A DNA stretch of 15,328 nucleotides from Amoebophrya sp. AT5.2 (taxonomy: Eukaryota > Sar > Dinophyceae > Syndiniales > Amoebophryaceae), in NCBI GenBank assembly GCA_005223375.1, contig RXOD01005202.1, forward strand, positions 1 to 15,328, written 5' to 3'. Of the stretch, positions 1-9,100 are shown in pieces. Made by a program: the position numbers and the translations under genes. The number at the start of each line of letters is the position of its first letter. The first letter of the stretch is position 1. The notes below the pieces were generated by a model. It worked only from the letters and a program-made list of their open reading frames with translations. It did no database searches and was not told where the DNA came from.

Positions 1-268
1 GAGGAGGAGATCGAACAGCCGGCATCGTTTTGCCTCCCCACCTATAGAGAAGACGCCCTTGCCGGAGAGATCAGGACACTAGAGAGGACTAGACCGGATC
101 GATGGATCGGGTTACAATAAGGGTAAAGCAGGAGTACTAGCAGCAAGCGGGAATCCCCTGGGAGTGACTTCTAGCCTAAGCGTCCAAGCCCTTCGCATGG
201 ATCTCGGAGAGAGCGAGACAAATGCTAGAGCTAGTGAGGGTCGCAGTCAGGGCCTGGCTCGCGTCCGC

Positions 269-652
269 TTACAATTCCAAGCTTTGAGCTGGGCTCACAT
301 TTTTTGCGCCCTTAATCCTCCGCGCCATGGACCCGAAGGTGAGCCACCGCGTAAAAGACGGCAACTTCATCGAGCGGCACAGCCGCTCCCACGCCTCGAA
401 CGCCGCCTCCAGCTTCTGTGGCTCGTTGTACGGAAACACGAAAGCAAAAGACTCGTCCCCTTCCCCGTCGTCGACTGTCTCGGGGTAGCCGCCGCGGAGT
501 GGTCCGCAGATTTTCTCCAGCCGCATGTCGACGACGAACTGCCACCAGTCGCTGGCCCGTTCCGCGTCGTACTCCGCGTGGCTGCTCGGCAAGATCTCGA
601 AGACCGCCTCCATCTGGCGCGAAAGCCGGCGATGGATCCGCACAGAGTCGCG
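269..652 (-). CDS. Exon of an unrecognised protein (partial gene)
   Basis: Seen: an open minus-strand frame of about 128 codons with strongly G/C-ending codons and a normal globular composition. It is rich in Trp, Phe, Glu and Arg, for example DWWQFVVDMRLEKICGPLR near the middle and EAWERLCRSMK later. The first possible ATG is at 613. A possible splice acceptor (CAACTCAAG) ends at 653, just after an in-frame TAA further upstream, so the exon may instead start at 652. The frame stops at 269, but a GTGAGC donor after position 299 in phase 0 suggests the real exon may end there. A pyrimidine-rich acceptor (TCTTCTCTATAG) at about 42-54 could start the next exon at 41, running out of the window. 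No family was recognised. It could be a downstream exon of the 1154-2236 gene, but the visible splice phases do not match, so I keep it separate. Confidence 0.55.
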   Translation of the reverse strand, partial: RDSVRIHRRLSRQMEAVFEILPSSHAEYDAERASDWWQFVVDMRLEKICGPLRGGYPETVDDGEGDESFAFVFPYNEPQKLEAAFEAWERLCRSMKLPSFTRWLTFGSMARRIKGAKNVSPAQSLEL

Positions 653-1153
653 CTTGAGTTGAACGCAGTTCAAAAATAATTAGAAGCGGCCTCACATCTA
701 CTCTGCCCAAGCAAGTACTGACGTCGGCGGAGGAAAGGCGAATACACCGTAGTGTATACACCTTTCCTCCTCGCTATCCTGCAGTCGAGGGCGCGTTGTA
801 TACATGCAGTGCTATACCCACGCAGCATAGCCTCCTAGCTAGTGAAGTATGTGCGCGGGATCTAGAAGGACCAATAGATACCACCGCCGGAGGCAACCAA
901 CTATCTACGCCGGCAGCAACCCAGTCTAAGAAAGTAGTGAATTTGAGGCCCTACATGGATAACAAATCAGTGGGTGCCCCAGCTTAACCGCGAGCGCCCC
1001 GCTCCCGGTCCCTCCCTTCGTTATGCTCCTCCTCTTGCTTCTCATCCGCCCTCTGCTCGTATATATGTATTTATTAATTGCTAGACTGTTTCACTGACCT
1101 GTGCTGTTTATGGGTAGAGTGAGTGAGTGACTGAGACTTTTTCTCCCTTCCTA
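653..1153. other. Spacer or intron without a supported gene
   Basis: This 500-base stretch lies between two minus-strand coding blocks. It has no open frame with coding-like codon use. It holds the hairpin at 729-770. If the GTAAGTTT at 1157-1164 (minus) is a used donor, part or all of this stretch is intron. Several TAG and TAA codons in all minus frames argue against a hidden long exon, but a short one cannot be excluded. Confidence 0.5.
729..770. repeat. Near-perfect inverted repeat (19-bp arms, 4-nt loop)
   Basis: Seen: the left arm at 729-747 and the right arm at 752-770 are complementary at 17 of 19 positions, including an unbroken outer 10 bp (GGAGGAAAGG against CCTTTCCTCC). They are separated by the loop CGTA. 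It could form a long stem in DNA or RNA. It lies between two minus-strand coding blocks. No target-site duplication or transposase is visible. Its role (transcript end, structured intron, small foldback element) is unknown. Confidence 0.8.
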
Positions 1154-2236
1154 TTAAAACTTACGCTCCAACTTTTTTCTGTTCTGACTCGTTGCCGCCG
1201 CCCAGATCCCAGAGGAGTCCTGCGCAATGTTTGTGGTGTCGTGCTGGGAGCACTGGTGGAAGCGTCCGAACCACCGAAGGCCCGGCAGCTCCTTCTTCAC
1301 TTGCGCCTGCAAGAAGACCATCGCGTCGTACAGGGTGCCCTTTTCCCCACCATCTCCGGTGAGGATGGAGAGGGCGAGCGTGTCCGGAGATTCGGCATGA
1401 ATCGCCCGGAGATACGGCATAATCGCCTCCGTCACGAGCAAGATCGCGCCTCGCTCCTTCGGCAGCAAATCTGCCTGCGGCATCTGCGCCTTGGTCGGAG
1501 TCTTGAAAGTGTGAAGCGGCAGGTCCGGTATTCTCGGCCATTCTGACGCGGGTGCGTCCGCGTCGAAAAACCAGGCGCTGCCGCTCATCGCCAACCACTT
1601 CGCCCCGTAATCGACCTTCTTGCTGCGGTCGCGCGTCTCCCTGGTCGTTCCGTCGATTGAAAACCGGAGACAAACGTTGGCGCAGTGACTATGCCGCAGC
1701 GCGTCTACTAAAGCGCGAGGCCCTTCGATGGTGCAAAAATGCGCCAGCAGCTCGTGGGTTTTTTCATCCGTGGATGTTGTCGGCTCCACCGAGCTGAAGA
1801 AACACTGCTCTGCCGCTGTCAGTATCGGCGTCGGGCTCGAAGTGGGAGGAGCTGCGGCTGCCACGTGGTCGCTGCTGCCGTTTAGCGGTTCGCGTCCCCC
1901 GGTACAAAAGGCCTTCGCCGCGCCTGCTGTTACAGTCCGCTGCGCAGGAGGAACAGATGGCGATCTGGTAGGTGGAGGCGGGGCACACGGATCGACATCA
2001 AGAGGCGCGGGCGCGGCTTTGCCTCTCCCCCAGGTTTTCATGGCTTTCATGGATGCCGATCGTTTCGGCGCTGCGGTTCGACCTTGAGCTGGAGGAAGAG
2101 CCCCGTCCGGCAGTTGCCCGTGCGCCGCTGCGAAGTAAGAGTCGAAGCTCCCTAGACCGATGGATGCGCCGCCGCCAATAAGGACGTCGCCGCAGTCGAT
2201 GCCGAGGCCGGCATATTTTCCGTCCGCGCCCGACAT
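1154..2236 (-). CDS. Unrecognised 360-residue protein with disordered N-terminal half
   Basis: Seen: one uninterrupted frame from an ATG at 2236 to a TAA at 1154. After a Gly-rich start (GLGIDCGDVLIGGGASIG), residues of about 45-150 are rich in Pro, Ala, Ser and Thr, with a Lys/Arg-containing stretch, and are probably disordered. Residues of about 155-345 look globular, with segments such as HELLAHFC, YGAKWLAMSG, GAILLVTEAIMPYLRAIH and LPGLRWFGRFHQCSQHD. Codons are G/C-ending throughout. The last codons are Lys-rich (KKLERKF). Just before the stop is GAGC|GTAAGTTT, a textbook donor in phase 1 (GT at 1163-1164), so the true protein may continue in another exon and the visible stop may be intronic. 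No family was recognised, and no signal peptide or membrane segment is seen. Confidence 0.68.
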   Translation of the reverse strand: MSGADGKYAGLGIDCGDVLIGGGASIGLGSFDSYFAAAHGQLPDGALPPAQGRTAAPKRSASMKAMKTWGRGKAAPAPLDVDPCAPPPPTRSPSVPPAQRTVTAGAAKAFCTGGREPLNGSSDHVAAAAPPTSSPTPILTAAEQCFFSSVEPTTSTDEKTHELLAHFCTIEGPRALVDALRHSHCANVCLRFSIDGTTRETRDRSKKVDYGAKWLAMSGSAWFFDADAPASEWPRIPDLPLHTFKTPTKAQMPQADLLPKERGAILLVTEAIMPYLRAIHAESPDTLALSILTGDGGEKGTLYDAMVFLQAQVKKELPGLRWFGRFHQCSQHDTTNIAQDSSGIWAAATSQNRKKLERKF

Positions 2237-2824
2237 GGAACCGACGTTGTGAGTCGTGTACTGTGAGCTGAGCGAAGAAAGAGGATCGAAAGAGAACGTC
2301 TTGCGGTGCAGTTTCAGCGACTTATGCTATAGCTGGATACGCGACTATCATCATCGTCAGCATGTTACTTAGGGGGAGTCTTTTTAATGTTTTCCGGGCT
2401 ACGGTGGAGGGCACACCTTTAGTCCGCGCGGGGGCAGCGGTAAAAAAAAATTAATACTGAATTGTTAGTGGAGGCGAATAGGATCATAACTCTACTGATC
2501 ATCGATCCGTGCTAAAATCAGCACTGACCGCCGCGCGAGCACATTGCTTCACAATACACGTCAGCACCGGGAGAAAGTCGTCACGAAGAGAAAGTCGTCA
2601 CGAATCATGTCAGCACAACACGCACAAAGAGAAAGTCATCACGAATCGTTCCAGGGTCGGTCGAGCATCATGCATGGCGAAACAAACTGCAAGTCAGTGG
2701 TGAAGGAGCAAGAAACTCCTTGTGCATGGCAAAAGCCCGATGTTAGAATGACCCAAGAATTATACACAAAAAGAAACTGATACGCATAAAGAAACAAACC
2801 GAGAAGAGGTAGAACCCTTGCTGT
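2237..2824. other. Intergenic spacer: upstream region of the 1154-2236 gene
   Basis: No supported gene. This stretch separates the start of the 1154-2236 gene from the probable 3' end of the gene at 2825-4518, both on the minus strand, so it should carry the promoter of the former. It contains short direct repeats (2571-2645), an A-run near 2442 and small foldbacks such as AAGGAG...CTCCTT near 2703-2721. Short plus-strand frames here lack coding character. Confidence 0.5.
2571..2645. repeat. Three copies of a 17-bp repeat GAGAAAGTCRTCACGAA
   Basis: Seen: identical copies at 2571-2587 and 2588-2604 are directly tandem. A third copy with one change (A for G) is at 2629-2645. A second short word, GTCAGCAC, precedes the first pair (from about 2560) and recurs in the gap before the third copy (from about 2609), so a larger unit was probably duplicated. 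The repeat is 335-410 bp upstream of the minus-strand start at 2236. A regulatory role is only inferred from position. Confidence 0.75.
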
Positions 2825-4518
2825 TCAACCAAAGAGTCGATCAGTCATCATCATCATTGATTGGTGGCAATTTGTTCCACCATCTTCGGGCTCCGGTACG
2901 CGTTCACGCGTTGATCTTCCCCAAAACAAAGGCTGCACAAGAAGCAAATGCAAATGCTGCGATTCCCGCTCACGTTCACGCTCATGCTCATGAGCTGTCA
3001 GACGCGATGGAGACAGAGAAGAAACAAGAACAAAAGGCAGAGAATGCATGATACTCACGCTGCATTCCTCGCGCGTTAAGATTGATGGATTGACTTGCCC
3101 ACTTCCGGGTAAAGTTCACAGCACTACGGGCACGCCCGATCTTCGCGCTGACGGTCTGCACAAGAGCTTGCGTTCAAGGAAGGAGCACATGCACTCACAA
3201 TCATCAGCAGTTGCACCCCCGAGCCTTGCCTCAATACGCCTCCATCTTCTTTGCACCCCCGAGCCTTGCGTAAATACGGACTCCGTGCTCCCGCAAAGAA
3301 GGACCTTCACGATGTTGGCCATTAAAAAACCGAGCGGGCATTCCTGAGTCGTGCGGTCGGTGTTATTCTCCAACTCCTTCCCGTAGGCAACGCGTACCGC
3401 CGCGGCGTACCAATTCGCAGTCTCTGTCGTGGAAAACCTTTTTTTGCAAGTGGTGCTGGTGCCCTGCTCACCAGGACCACGAGGACCAGCGCTCTGTGCC
3501 AAGAATGATTACGAAGCAGCAGGAGCAAGTAGAGCAAGTTCGTTGTACAAAGTGAACAGCAGAACCTCGGCACGTCCTTGAACCGCGTCCAGTCGAGCAG
3601 CGAATTTTCCAGCCCCTCGCACGTCACGCGCGGATCTTGGACCGCTGGCGAGCCCGTCCAGTCCGTCTCGGCCAGGGTTTCCAACAGGGACAACTCGCTT
3701 CCGATCAGGACCCGCAGCGGCGGCCAGGGGACGCCGTCGATCAGGTCCGACTCAGTAAAAGAGGAGAACGTTTGCCCCGACGGACCCACACCACTGGACG
3801 CGGACGGCGGGTGTGCCACCAAGGAGGTGGATCCGATTCCGAGCGTACCTTTCTGCAACCGCTTTTCCACATCGAAGTAGCATTCCTTCGTCGCCCCGCA
3901 GCCAACTCGTTAGCAGGACAAGCACGTTGGCGTATACAGCTCCGAGGGGACAGTCAGCGTACATGAGCGAGTTGTGGTCATGCACGTCGGCGCTTTTCGC
4001 CCCGGCGCTGGCACCCCCATCCACCAACTCCAAGTCCAGCTTCGTACTGTTAAGTGCCCGAGTGTATTCCTCCATCAGTTCCGCCTGTCTGCGGGTGTTC
4101 TCCGGCCGGATCCAACTCGCCTGGCCGCGGATCTGCTCCCGCCATGCAGAGAAGATCACGGAAGAACGGCAATCGTAGTCATCGAACGGCAGCTCGTTTG
4201 CAGTTGCAAGTGGTGGCCTCTCAACGAAGGCGTCTCTGCGTGATCCCCAACAAGCCGCCGAAAAAAAGACGCAGCTGAGCGATTGATTGATTGACCAAGA
4301 AGAAGCGAAAGGCACAAAAGCATTTAGAAACGTGGCACTTGGATCTGAGTTTTTCCGCTTTTGCTTCATAGTAAAGACAAAGAAAGAGGATGGGCCGATG
4401 AAGCCAACGATAATAGATTTATGGTAAGCTGCATAGTACCGCTCCCGAGAGTGCACCCAGTGCGCTGCTTCCGCTCGCTTCGTGGCACCATTTTCAACGA
4501 ACACCGCAGCGCATTCGG
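2825..4518 (-). CDS. Multi-exon gene of unknown function (5' end unresolved)
   Basis: Proposed exons, read on the minus strand: 4518-4440, 4235-3849, 3793-3549, about 3421-3278 and 2932-2825. Donor/acceptor phases agree for the first two introns (4439-4236 and 3848-3794, both starting GTAC and ending CAG). The next join (after 3549) is not resolved in phase, and the last two exons are weaker. All exons have G/C-ending codons. Visible segments include HAAECAAVFVENGATKRAEA, LPFDDYDCRSSVIFSAWREQ, VPWPPLRVLIGSELSLLETL and TANWYAAAVRVAYGKELE. Two segments resemble each other: DCPLGAVYANVLVLL in the second exon and ECPLGFLMANIVKVLL in the fourth. The proposed last exon ends in a Met run before TGA at 2825. 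Upstream (4519-4850) no clear first exon or start codon was settled. I do not recognise the family, and no membrane or signal segment is convincing. Confidence 0.5.
2968..2991. repeat. Short hexamer repeat (GYTCAY x4)
   Basis: Seen: four consecutive hexamers, GCTCAC, GTTCAC, GCTCAT, GCTCAT. They fall within the probable last intron of the 2825-4518 gene. The array is minor and probably arose by slippage. Confidence 0.6.
3211..3278. repeat. Two-copy 40-bp direct repeat
   Basis: Seen: 3211-3238 and 3251-3278 match at 26 of 28 positions, including 19 identical bases in a row (TTGCACCCCCGAGCCTTGC). The copies start 40 bp apart. The right copy reaches the proposed donor of the fourth exon of the minus-strand gene (GT at 3276-3277), so most of the repeat would be intronic. 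It looks like a local tandem duplication with partly diverged unit ends. Confidence 0.8.
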
Positions 4519-4863
4519 CTGCGTGTGGTTCGGGCGATTCCCGACTGCGTGGCCCCCGCGTGCGAGTTTTGATGCAGTTTGCTGCAAGCTTGTTTTTGAT
4601 TGAAGGCTATTCGCTGTGGGAGGCATGTTTTTCCCGCCTCTTTCCCAGCTGTTTCCGATGGGTTTATCCTATCATGCTCATCCAGTCTCAATAAGTGCTG
4701 AAATCCAAAACCAAATAGAACAAGATACCGGGCGGAAGTCTTATTAGAACCAACAAACACGAACCGGTACTACAGAGGGAACGGAGAGTCAACGTTAGTT
4801 TTGCGTTTTTTTCAAGAACGCCGTATATACTTATAAAATTTTAACTTGTTCAGCGCGTTGACG
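4519..4863. other. Region upstream of the 2825-4518 gene, exon content unclear
   Basis: Minus-strand frames are open over parts of this stretch (for example about 4500-4760), so a first exon of the 2825-4518 gene may lie here. No frame has a clear start codon together with a matching splice phase. A TATA-like tract (about 4824-4837, TATATAC then TATAAAA) sits some 30-40 bp before a plus-strand ATG at 4864. Confidence 0.35.
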
Positions 4864-5472
4864 ATGTCGTCGGTAGTTCGTTGGCCATGCCGCACTCCGG
4901 TCCGCGAAAAACTTCTCGAAACGAATCGGTACGCTGGCAACGCATTGATCTTGACTCAAGATTTGATAAAATTAGAACTAACAGCATCTTACCCTTCGAT
5001 GAACACGCCCTCCGAGGGCTCGTCGCGACAGCGGCCGTGGAGATGTAGAAGTAGTGGGTGCGATAAAAAGAGGACTCTTCCTCAATAAAGTGAGCCGTTA
5101 CATTCCGTCGATTCTTTGATGTCGCATGATACATTCATAGATACAGCCTTGTTTCTTTCGCGAGATGACGAGAGCAAGCGTTTACTAGCCCCAGCGAACG
5201 CCCTTGGTGCTTGCCTAGCAAATATGGATTCATCTTTCGAAAAGGACAACACCAAGAGAACGCTCGAGCTGTTCGCGCACTACTTCTTCGTGCTCGCCGG
5301 TGTTCACTTGTCCTCATCGGCCAGCACGTTTGAGGAGATGTTCCTCGACGATGTCGTCTGGCCGCGAGGACTGCAAACAAAGCAGTTGCCTTTACCTACC
5401 TTTACCAATGTACTTATTCTGCTCAAGCCGAGGCTCGGGCCCCCAGATCGACCGTCTCTCTTCCGGGGGTAG
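4864..5472 (+). CDS. Possible plus-strand gene of unknown function (strand unresolved)
   Basis: Seen: the ATG at 4864 follows an in-frame TAA and a TATA-like tract. The frame runs to 4928 and meets a GTAC donor. The AT-rich stretch 4929-4984 ends in AACTAACAG. The next open segment (from 4985, phase 2, matching) reads RILPFDEHALRGLVATAAVEM before a stop, so another donor would be needed nearby. A further plus frame is open from about 5119 to 5472. Its core (about 5240-5400) has very G/C-ending codons, for example RTLELFAHYFFVLAGVHL and EEMFLDDVVWPRGL. It might splice out at the GTAC of 5410. The minus strand also offers an intron over the same AT-rich stretch (GTAAGATG to GCCAG), so the strand is not settled. 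No family was recognised. Confidence 0.28.
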
Positions 5473-5724
5473 AAACAAGTTGACGTTTGGCCCTGCTGGC
5501 TGGTAATAAATGAGGCGGACATCTTCAATCGAAAAAACTTGATTGATAAAACGAAGACTGATAGGAATTGGGTGGACCACTTCAAGTTCAACGGGGTAAA
5601 AATGGGTACCACACCTACTACCAACTCCAACGCAAGGATATTCATATCCATGGTGGTAGGTGCGGTCCAGCCACGAAAAAGGGCGCAGCGTCGTGGGACC
5701 GTTTCGCCTAAGCGTAATCTGCAC
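5392..5724 (-). CDS. Possible minus-strand exon of unknown function
   Basis: Seen: a minus frame of 110 codons without stops. It starts just after a possible acceptor (TTTCTAAATGTGCAG, exon from about 5721) and carries segments such as TTLRPFSWLDRTYHHGYEY, SLRFINQVFSIEDVRL and FLPPEERRSIWGPEPRLEQN. Codon use is G/C-ending at the two ends and mixed in the middle. A GTAC in AATAAGTACATTGG near 5409 could be the donor. The plus strand offers competing frames over the same bases, one of them from an acceptor at about 5564 to a TAA at 5711. Only one strand is likely to be coding here. No family was recognised. Confidence 0.28.
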   Translation of the reverse strand: MQITLRRNGPTTLRPFSWLDRTYHHGYEYPCVGVGSRCGTHFYPVELEVVHPIPISLRFINQVFSIEDVRLIYYQPAGPNVNLFLPPEERRSIWGPEPRLEQNKYIGKGR

Positions 5725-5729
5725 ATTTA

Positions 5730-6171
5730 GAAAATTGAGGCATGGGTTTAGCTGCGATGCGTGTATAGTAAAGTAAAGTAGTAAGCACCACTTCTGGCAC
5801 GAGGAAAAAAGCGGTTACGGTGCGAATGTAGAGTGAGTTTAGCTTTCTTCATCGTGGTCGTGGTTGACATTCAATACTGGATTTAGATTTATGGATACCG
5901 ATGAGATGAAATGGTCCATGTTCTTGGAAGTGGTCCATCTGCATCACGTTCTCCTGTTAGAAACAACGCTACATGTTGACGATGCGCACGTATGATAGGA
6001 ATAGATCAGAACGACCTTTCGGTGCCCTGATGCGATTTCCTCGTCGAGTCGGAGCGAGTGGTTTAAAGTGCGACAAAACTATCAAAAGTCCTGTAAAGCG
6101 GTGAGGTATTAATCGCGAGTTTTCCACCTCCTCTCTGCTTCATCGGATTAGAGCCCGGCACCGCATATGAC
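5730..6171. other. Non-coding stretch after the 1449-residue protein gene
   Basis: No supported coding frame. It follows the TAG at 6172-6174 of the large minus-strand gene, so it should hold its 3' untranslated region. A good acceptor (TTGTTTCTAACAG, ending near 5959 on the minus strand) and a short open stretch after it raise the possibility of an extra 3' exon, but its phase does not fit the GTACGTCG near the end of the preceding exon. A short direct repeat, TGGTCCAT, occurs twice at about 5911-5938. Confidence 0.45.
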
Positions 6172-9100
6172 CTACGACGTACACGGTTCCACTCCCGCAG
6201 TCCCGGCGGCAAGGACGCCCGTCAGATTCGGGCTGCTACCCTGGTTACTGGACGCCGCTGTGCTCCCGGCAGCGGTGCTCCCAACCACTGCTGCCGCCCC
6301 GAGGTTCATGGCTCCTGAAACCCCCGTCGCCCCGCCAGCCCCGTCCCCACGCGCGGAGGTATCCCCTCCGTTGTTGGAGGACGATGAAGTTGTAGCCGCG
6401 CTGGTGGTGGTGCCCCCGAGTTGCAAATGCGCCGCGTACGAAGATCCGGATTCCGCGGAGGGGCCAGTCGCGTTGCCGGTAGCCGGGCTGATTTCCGGGA
6501 TCATCGGGCGTTGCTGGAAGCTCTGCTGGAGATGTAGTTGATGCTCAGAAGTACTGCTGTTGTACCCCATGTCGGTCTGGTGTTCGGGCGCGAGAAAGTG
6601 TGGCTTCCCTGTTGTAGCAACTCCCACGACTCCTTTGTGATCGTACGAGGAAGAGGAACAACTGCTGAAGGGGCCAGGATCACCGCCGCCACCAGCTGCA
6701 GACGTGGGCACTGCATTCGTGTTGTAATGATGCTGCTCCGCATTGGCCGCACCTCCGTAATGCATCTCCTGGTGACTGCCAACGACCTGGCCCATCCCTG
6801 TGAGATTGTGACTCGGGAGGTCACCTCCACCTCCGCCGCCAGCCGGTCCTCCATGATGCACGGTGGTCGCGGCATTGACGAACGTCATGTGCTGCTGCCC
6901 CCCGCCCGCGGCTGCGTTGTTGGATTGCCCCAACATTTGTTGAGACGATTGTTGGTCCGAATTCCCCGCACCACCGTCGCCGTCCCCGGGGGAGCGAGGG
7001 CCGCTTTGCAGGCTCTGACCGGTCTCGCCAGCGGCCGAGCTGCCCCGAGCACCAGCCATGTTGATGGAGGACCACTCGCGCAGCATTTGGCCACTCATCA
7101 TTCCGCGCAGCCCCTGCTCGCCTTCGCTTCCCCCATTCTCGCGCGCCTGCTCGGAGAGCGCGACCTTCTTCTCGAAGACGTAGCGAAAGGCCTCCGCGCA
7201 CTGGGTGAGGCGCGAGTCCAAAACTCCGGACGTGCGGATCGCGTTGATCCGGGTCTTGATCAGGTCCACGAAGCTGTCCCGGTCCTGGCGCACGCTCGGG
7301 TCGCCCAGCCGCATCGCGTCCACGAGTTTCAGCGCGAGCCGAAACTTACGGTACGACACGTACACGTTGCACTGGTGGAAAGCCAAGAGAGACTTGGTCA
7401 CGGCCAGCAGGCCCCACATCATCACGGACGTGCGCTCCTTCAGCTCGGGACGGAAATCGTACTGGTTGATGTTCACATGCGACACAAAGTACGCCAGCGG
7501 GTCCGCGTACAAATAACCGTCGTCAGGCTCCTGAGTACTTAGATTCATTATTTTGGTCCAGATGAAAACTCAAATGTTAGAGATCATTCAGCTTCTAAAA
7601 GTAAAGTCTAGTCAACAACAACAGCCAACAAGAATAAAAATGTACCGCGAGATTCGGGGGCGATCTGTTTGCTAATTCCTGGACGGTTGTCGGCCACGCG
7701 AGTGTTTCCGCCATCGTATGCTGAAGCATTGTGTCGTATTCCCCGCGCTGCAGCCACGTCTCCAGGTAATCAATCACGCGGCCGTAGTCATTGCGTTGTG
7801 ATTTGATGGGGAGGAAATACTGTCGGGGGAGGCATCCGTCTGGGTGGGACACTAAATGGACTCCGTTTACCAACTCGTCGATATCTCTGTCGCTTGTGTT
7901 GGTACCGATGTGTTGCGTGGTGGTGGATGAACCTCCGTAATTGTTCATCGTCTGCTGGCCCTGGTTTAGGTTTTGCTGCTGGTCGTGAGACGCCATCGTG
8001 CCCGCATTGTAGGTGGTGCTATTGTAGTTATTACCACCTGCGTAATTTCCGTACGGATTGTGCACTTGGGCGGCCGGATTAAGGCCTACCGACGCCACGT
8101 ACTGCTGGTGACTGTCTGCGGGCGCCCCGTTTCCGTGGGAGGAAGTGGGCATAAGCATGCCGCCGTAGCTGGGCAGATTACTACTCGTCTGCTGCTGCTG
8201 GTCTACGACGTGTCCGTAGTTGTTCCCTGCTCCGCCGTGGTAGTAGCTCTGTTGAGTGTGCTGCTGATGACCACCCACCATTTGCTGCTGGTCCACTACG
8301 TACTGTCCTTGGTTTCCGCCAGCTGCACCTCCACCCGTGCCCCACTGGTTCATCATCTGCTGGTTCTGACTGACTTGCTCCACTTGGTTGTAAGAACTCG
8401 AGCCGCTCATCGGGGTCTGCCCATGTCCTACCGATTCTGTCATGGCCGTGTAGAAACTGCCGTAGGTGACAAGACCAGCAGCGTTGGATGCCGTGCTCTG
8501 CGGTGCATTATGCAACGAGTGAAAGGAGGACGCTTGGTTGTACTGGTCTGGCAGCTGCTGGTGCTGCGCCGGCGGCGGGACAGGAGGCAGCGACGGCAGC
8601 CCATCATGCCGCGGTGGTGAGTTAGGCTGTTGAGGAATGTGGAGGTAGCTTAAAATATGTCTTATTTTTTTTACATTTATTGATATACGACTACCGTCTT
8701 CACTTCGTTTTGGAATCGATAGAAAGATCGCCACAATGAAGAAAATAAGCATGGTAGGCAGGAAACCTCTTTAAACACTCGATAGAAACAAGATCGTCGC
8801 AATGAAGAAAATAAGCATGGCAGGCAGGAAACTTCTAAAACACTAAGCAGCCAGGAGTTGGGATCTGCATACTCGTGCAGGTCGATGATTCCAACTGCAG
8901 GTCGGTGGCTGGTGCGAGATCCAGAACATGATGGTGGAGATATAATAAAAACATATTACTCGTTCAACTACATCAGTTTTTACAACACACGAGTTAGAGT
9001 AGTTGCAGCAGTTGTTCGAGAACGTCATAATAGACATCATTGATTCATCACTTTTTATTTAGGTAGTAAGTATAGTTGTACCTTCTGGGTTGAGAGTTGT

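Noticed and set aside
5040..5215. A plus-strand frame that looks protein-like if TAA/TAG were read as Gln and TGA as Trp, hinting at a changed genetic code
   Set aside because: The reductase gene ends at the family-typical point with TGA. The Gln-rich exons of the large gene use only CAG and CAA. The standard code fits the confident genes, so the reading is probably chance.
6538..7542. Long plus-strand open frame of 334 codons
   Set aside because: It lies opposite the sixth exon of the large minus-strand gene, which has the better codon use, matching splice phases and continuity with other exons. The plus frame is a shadow.
7973..8620. Plus-strand open frame of 215 codons, Val/Leu-rich
   Set aside because: It is the reverse of the Gln/Asn/Tyr-rich fifth exon and has no start context or independent support.
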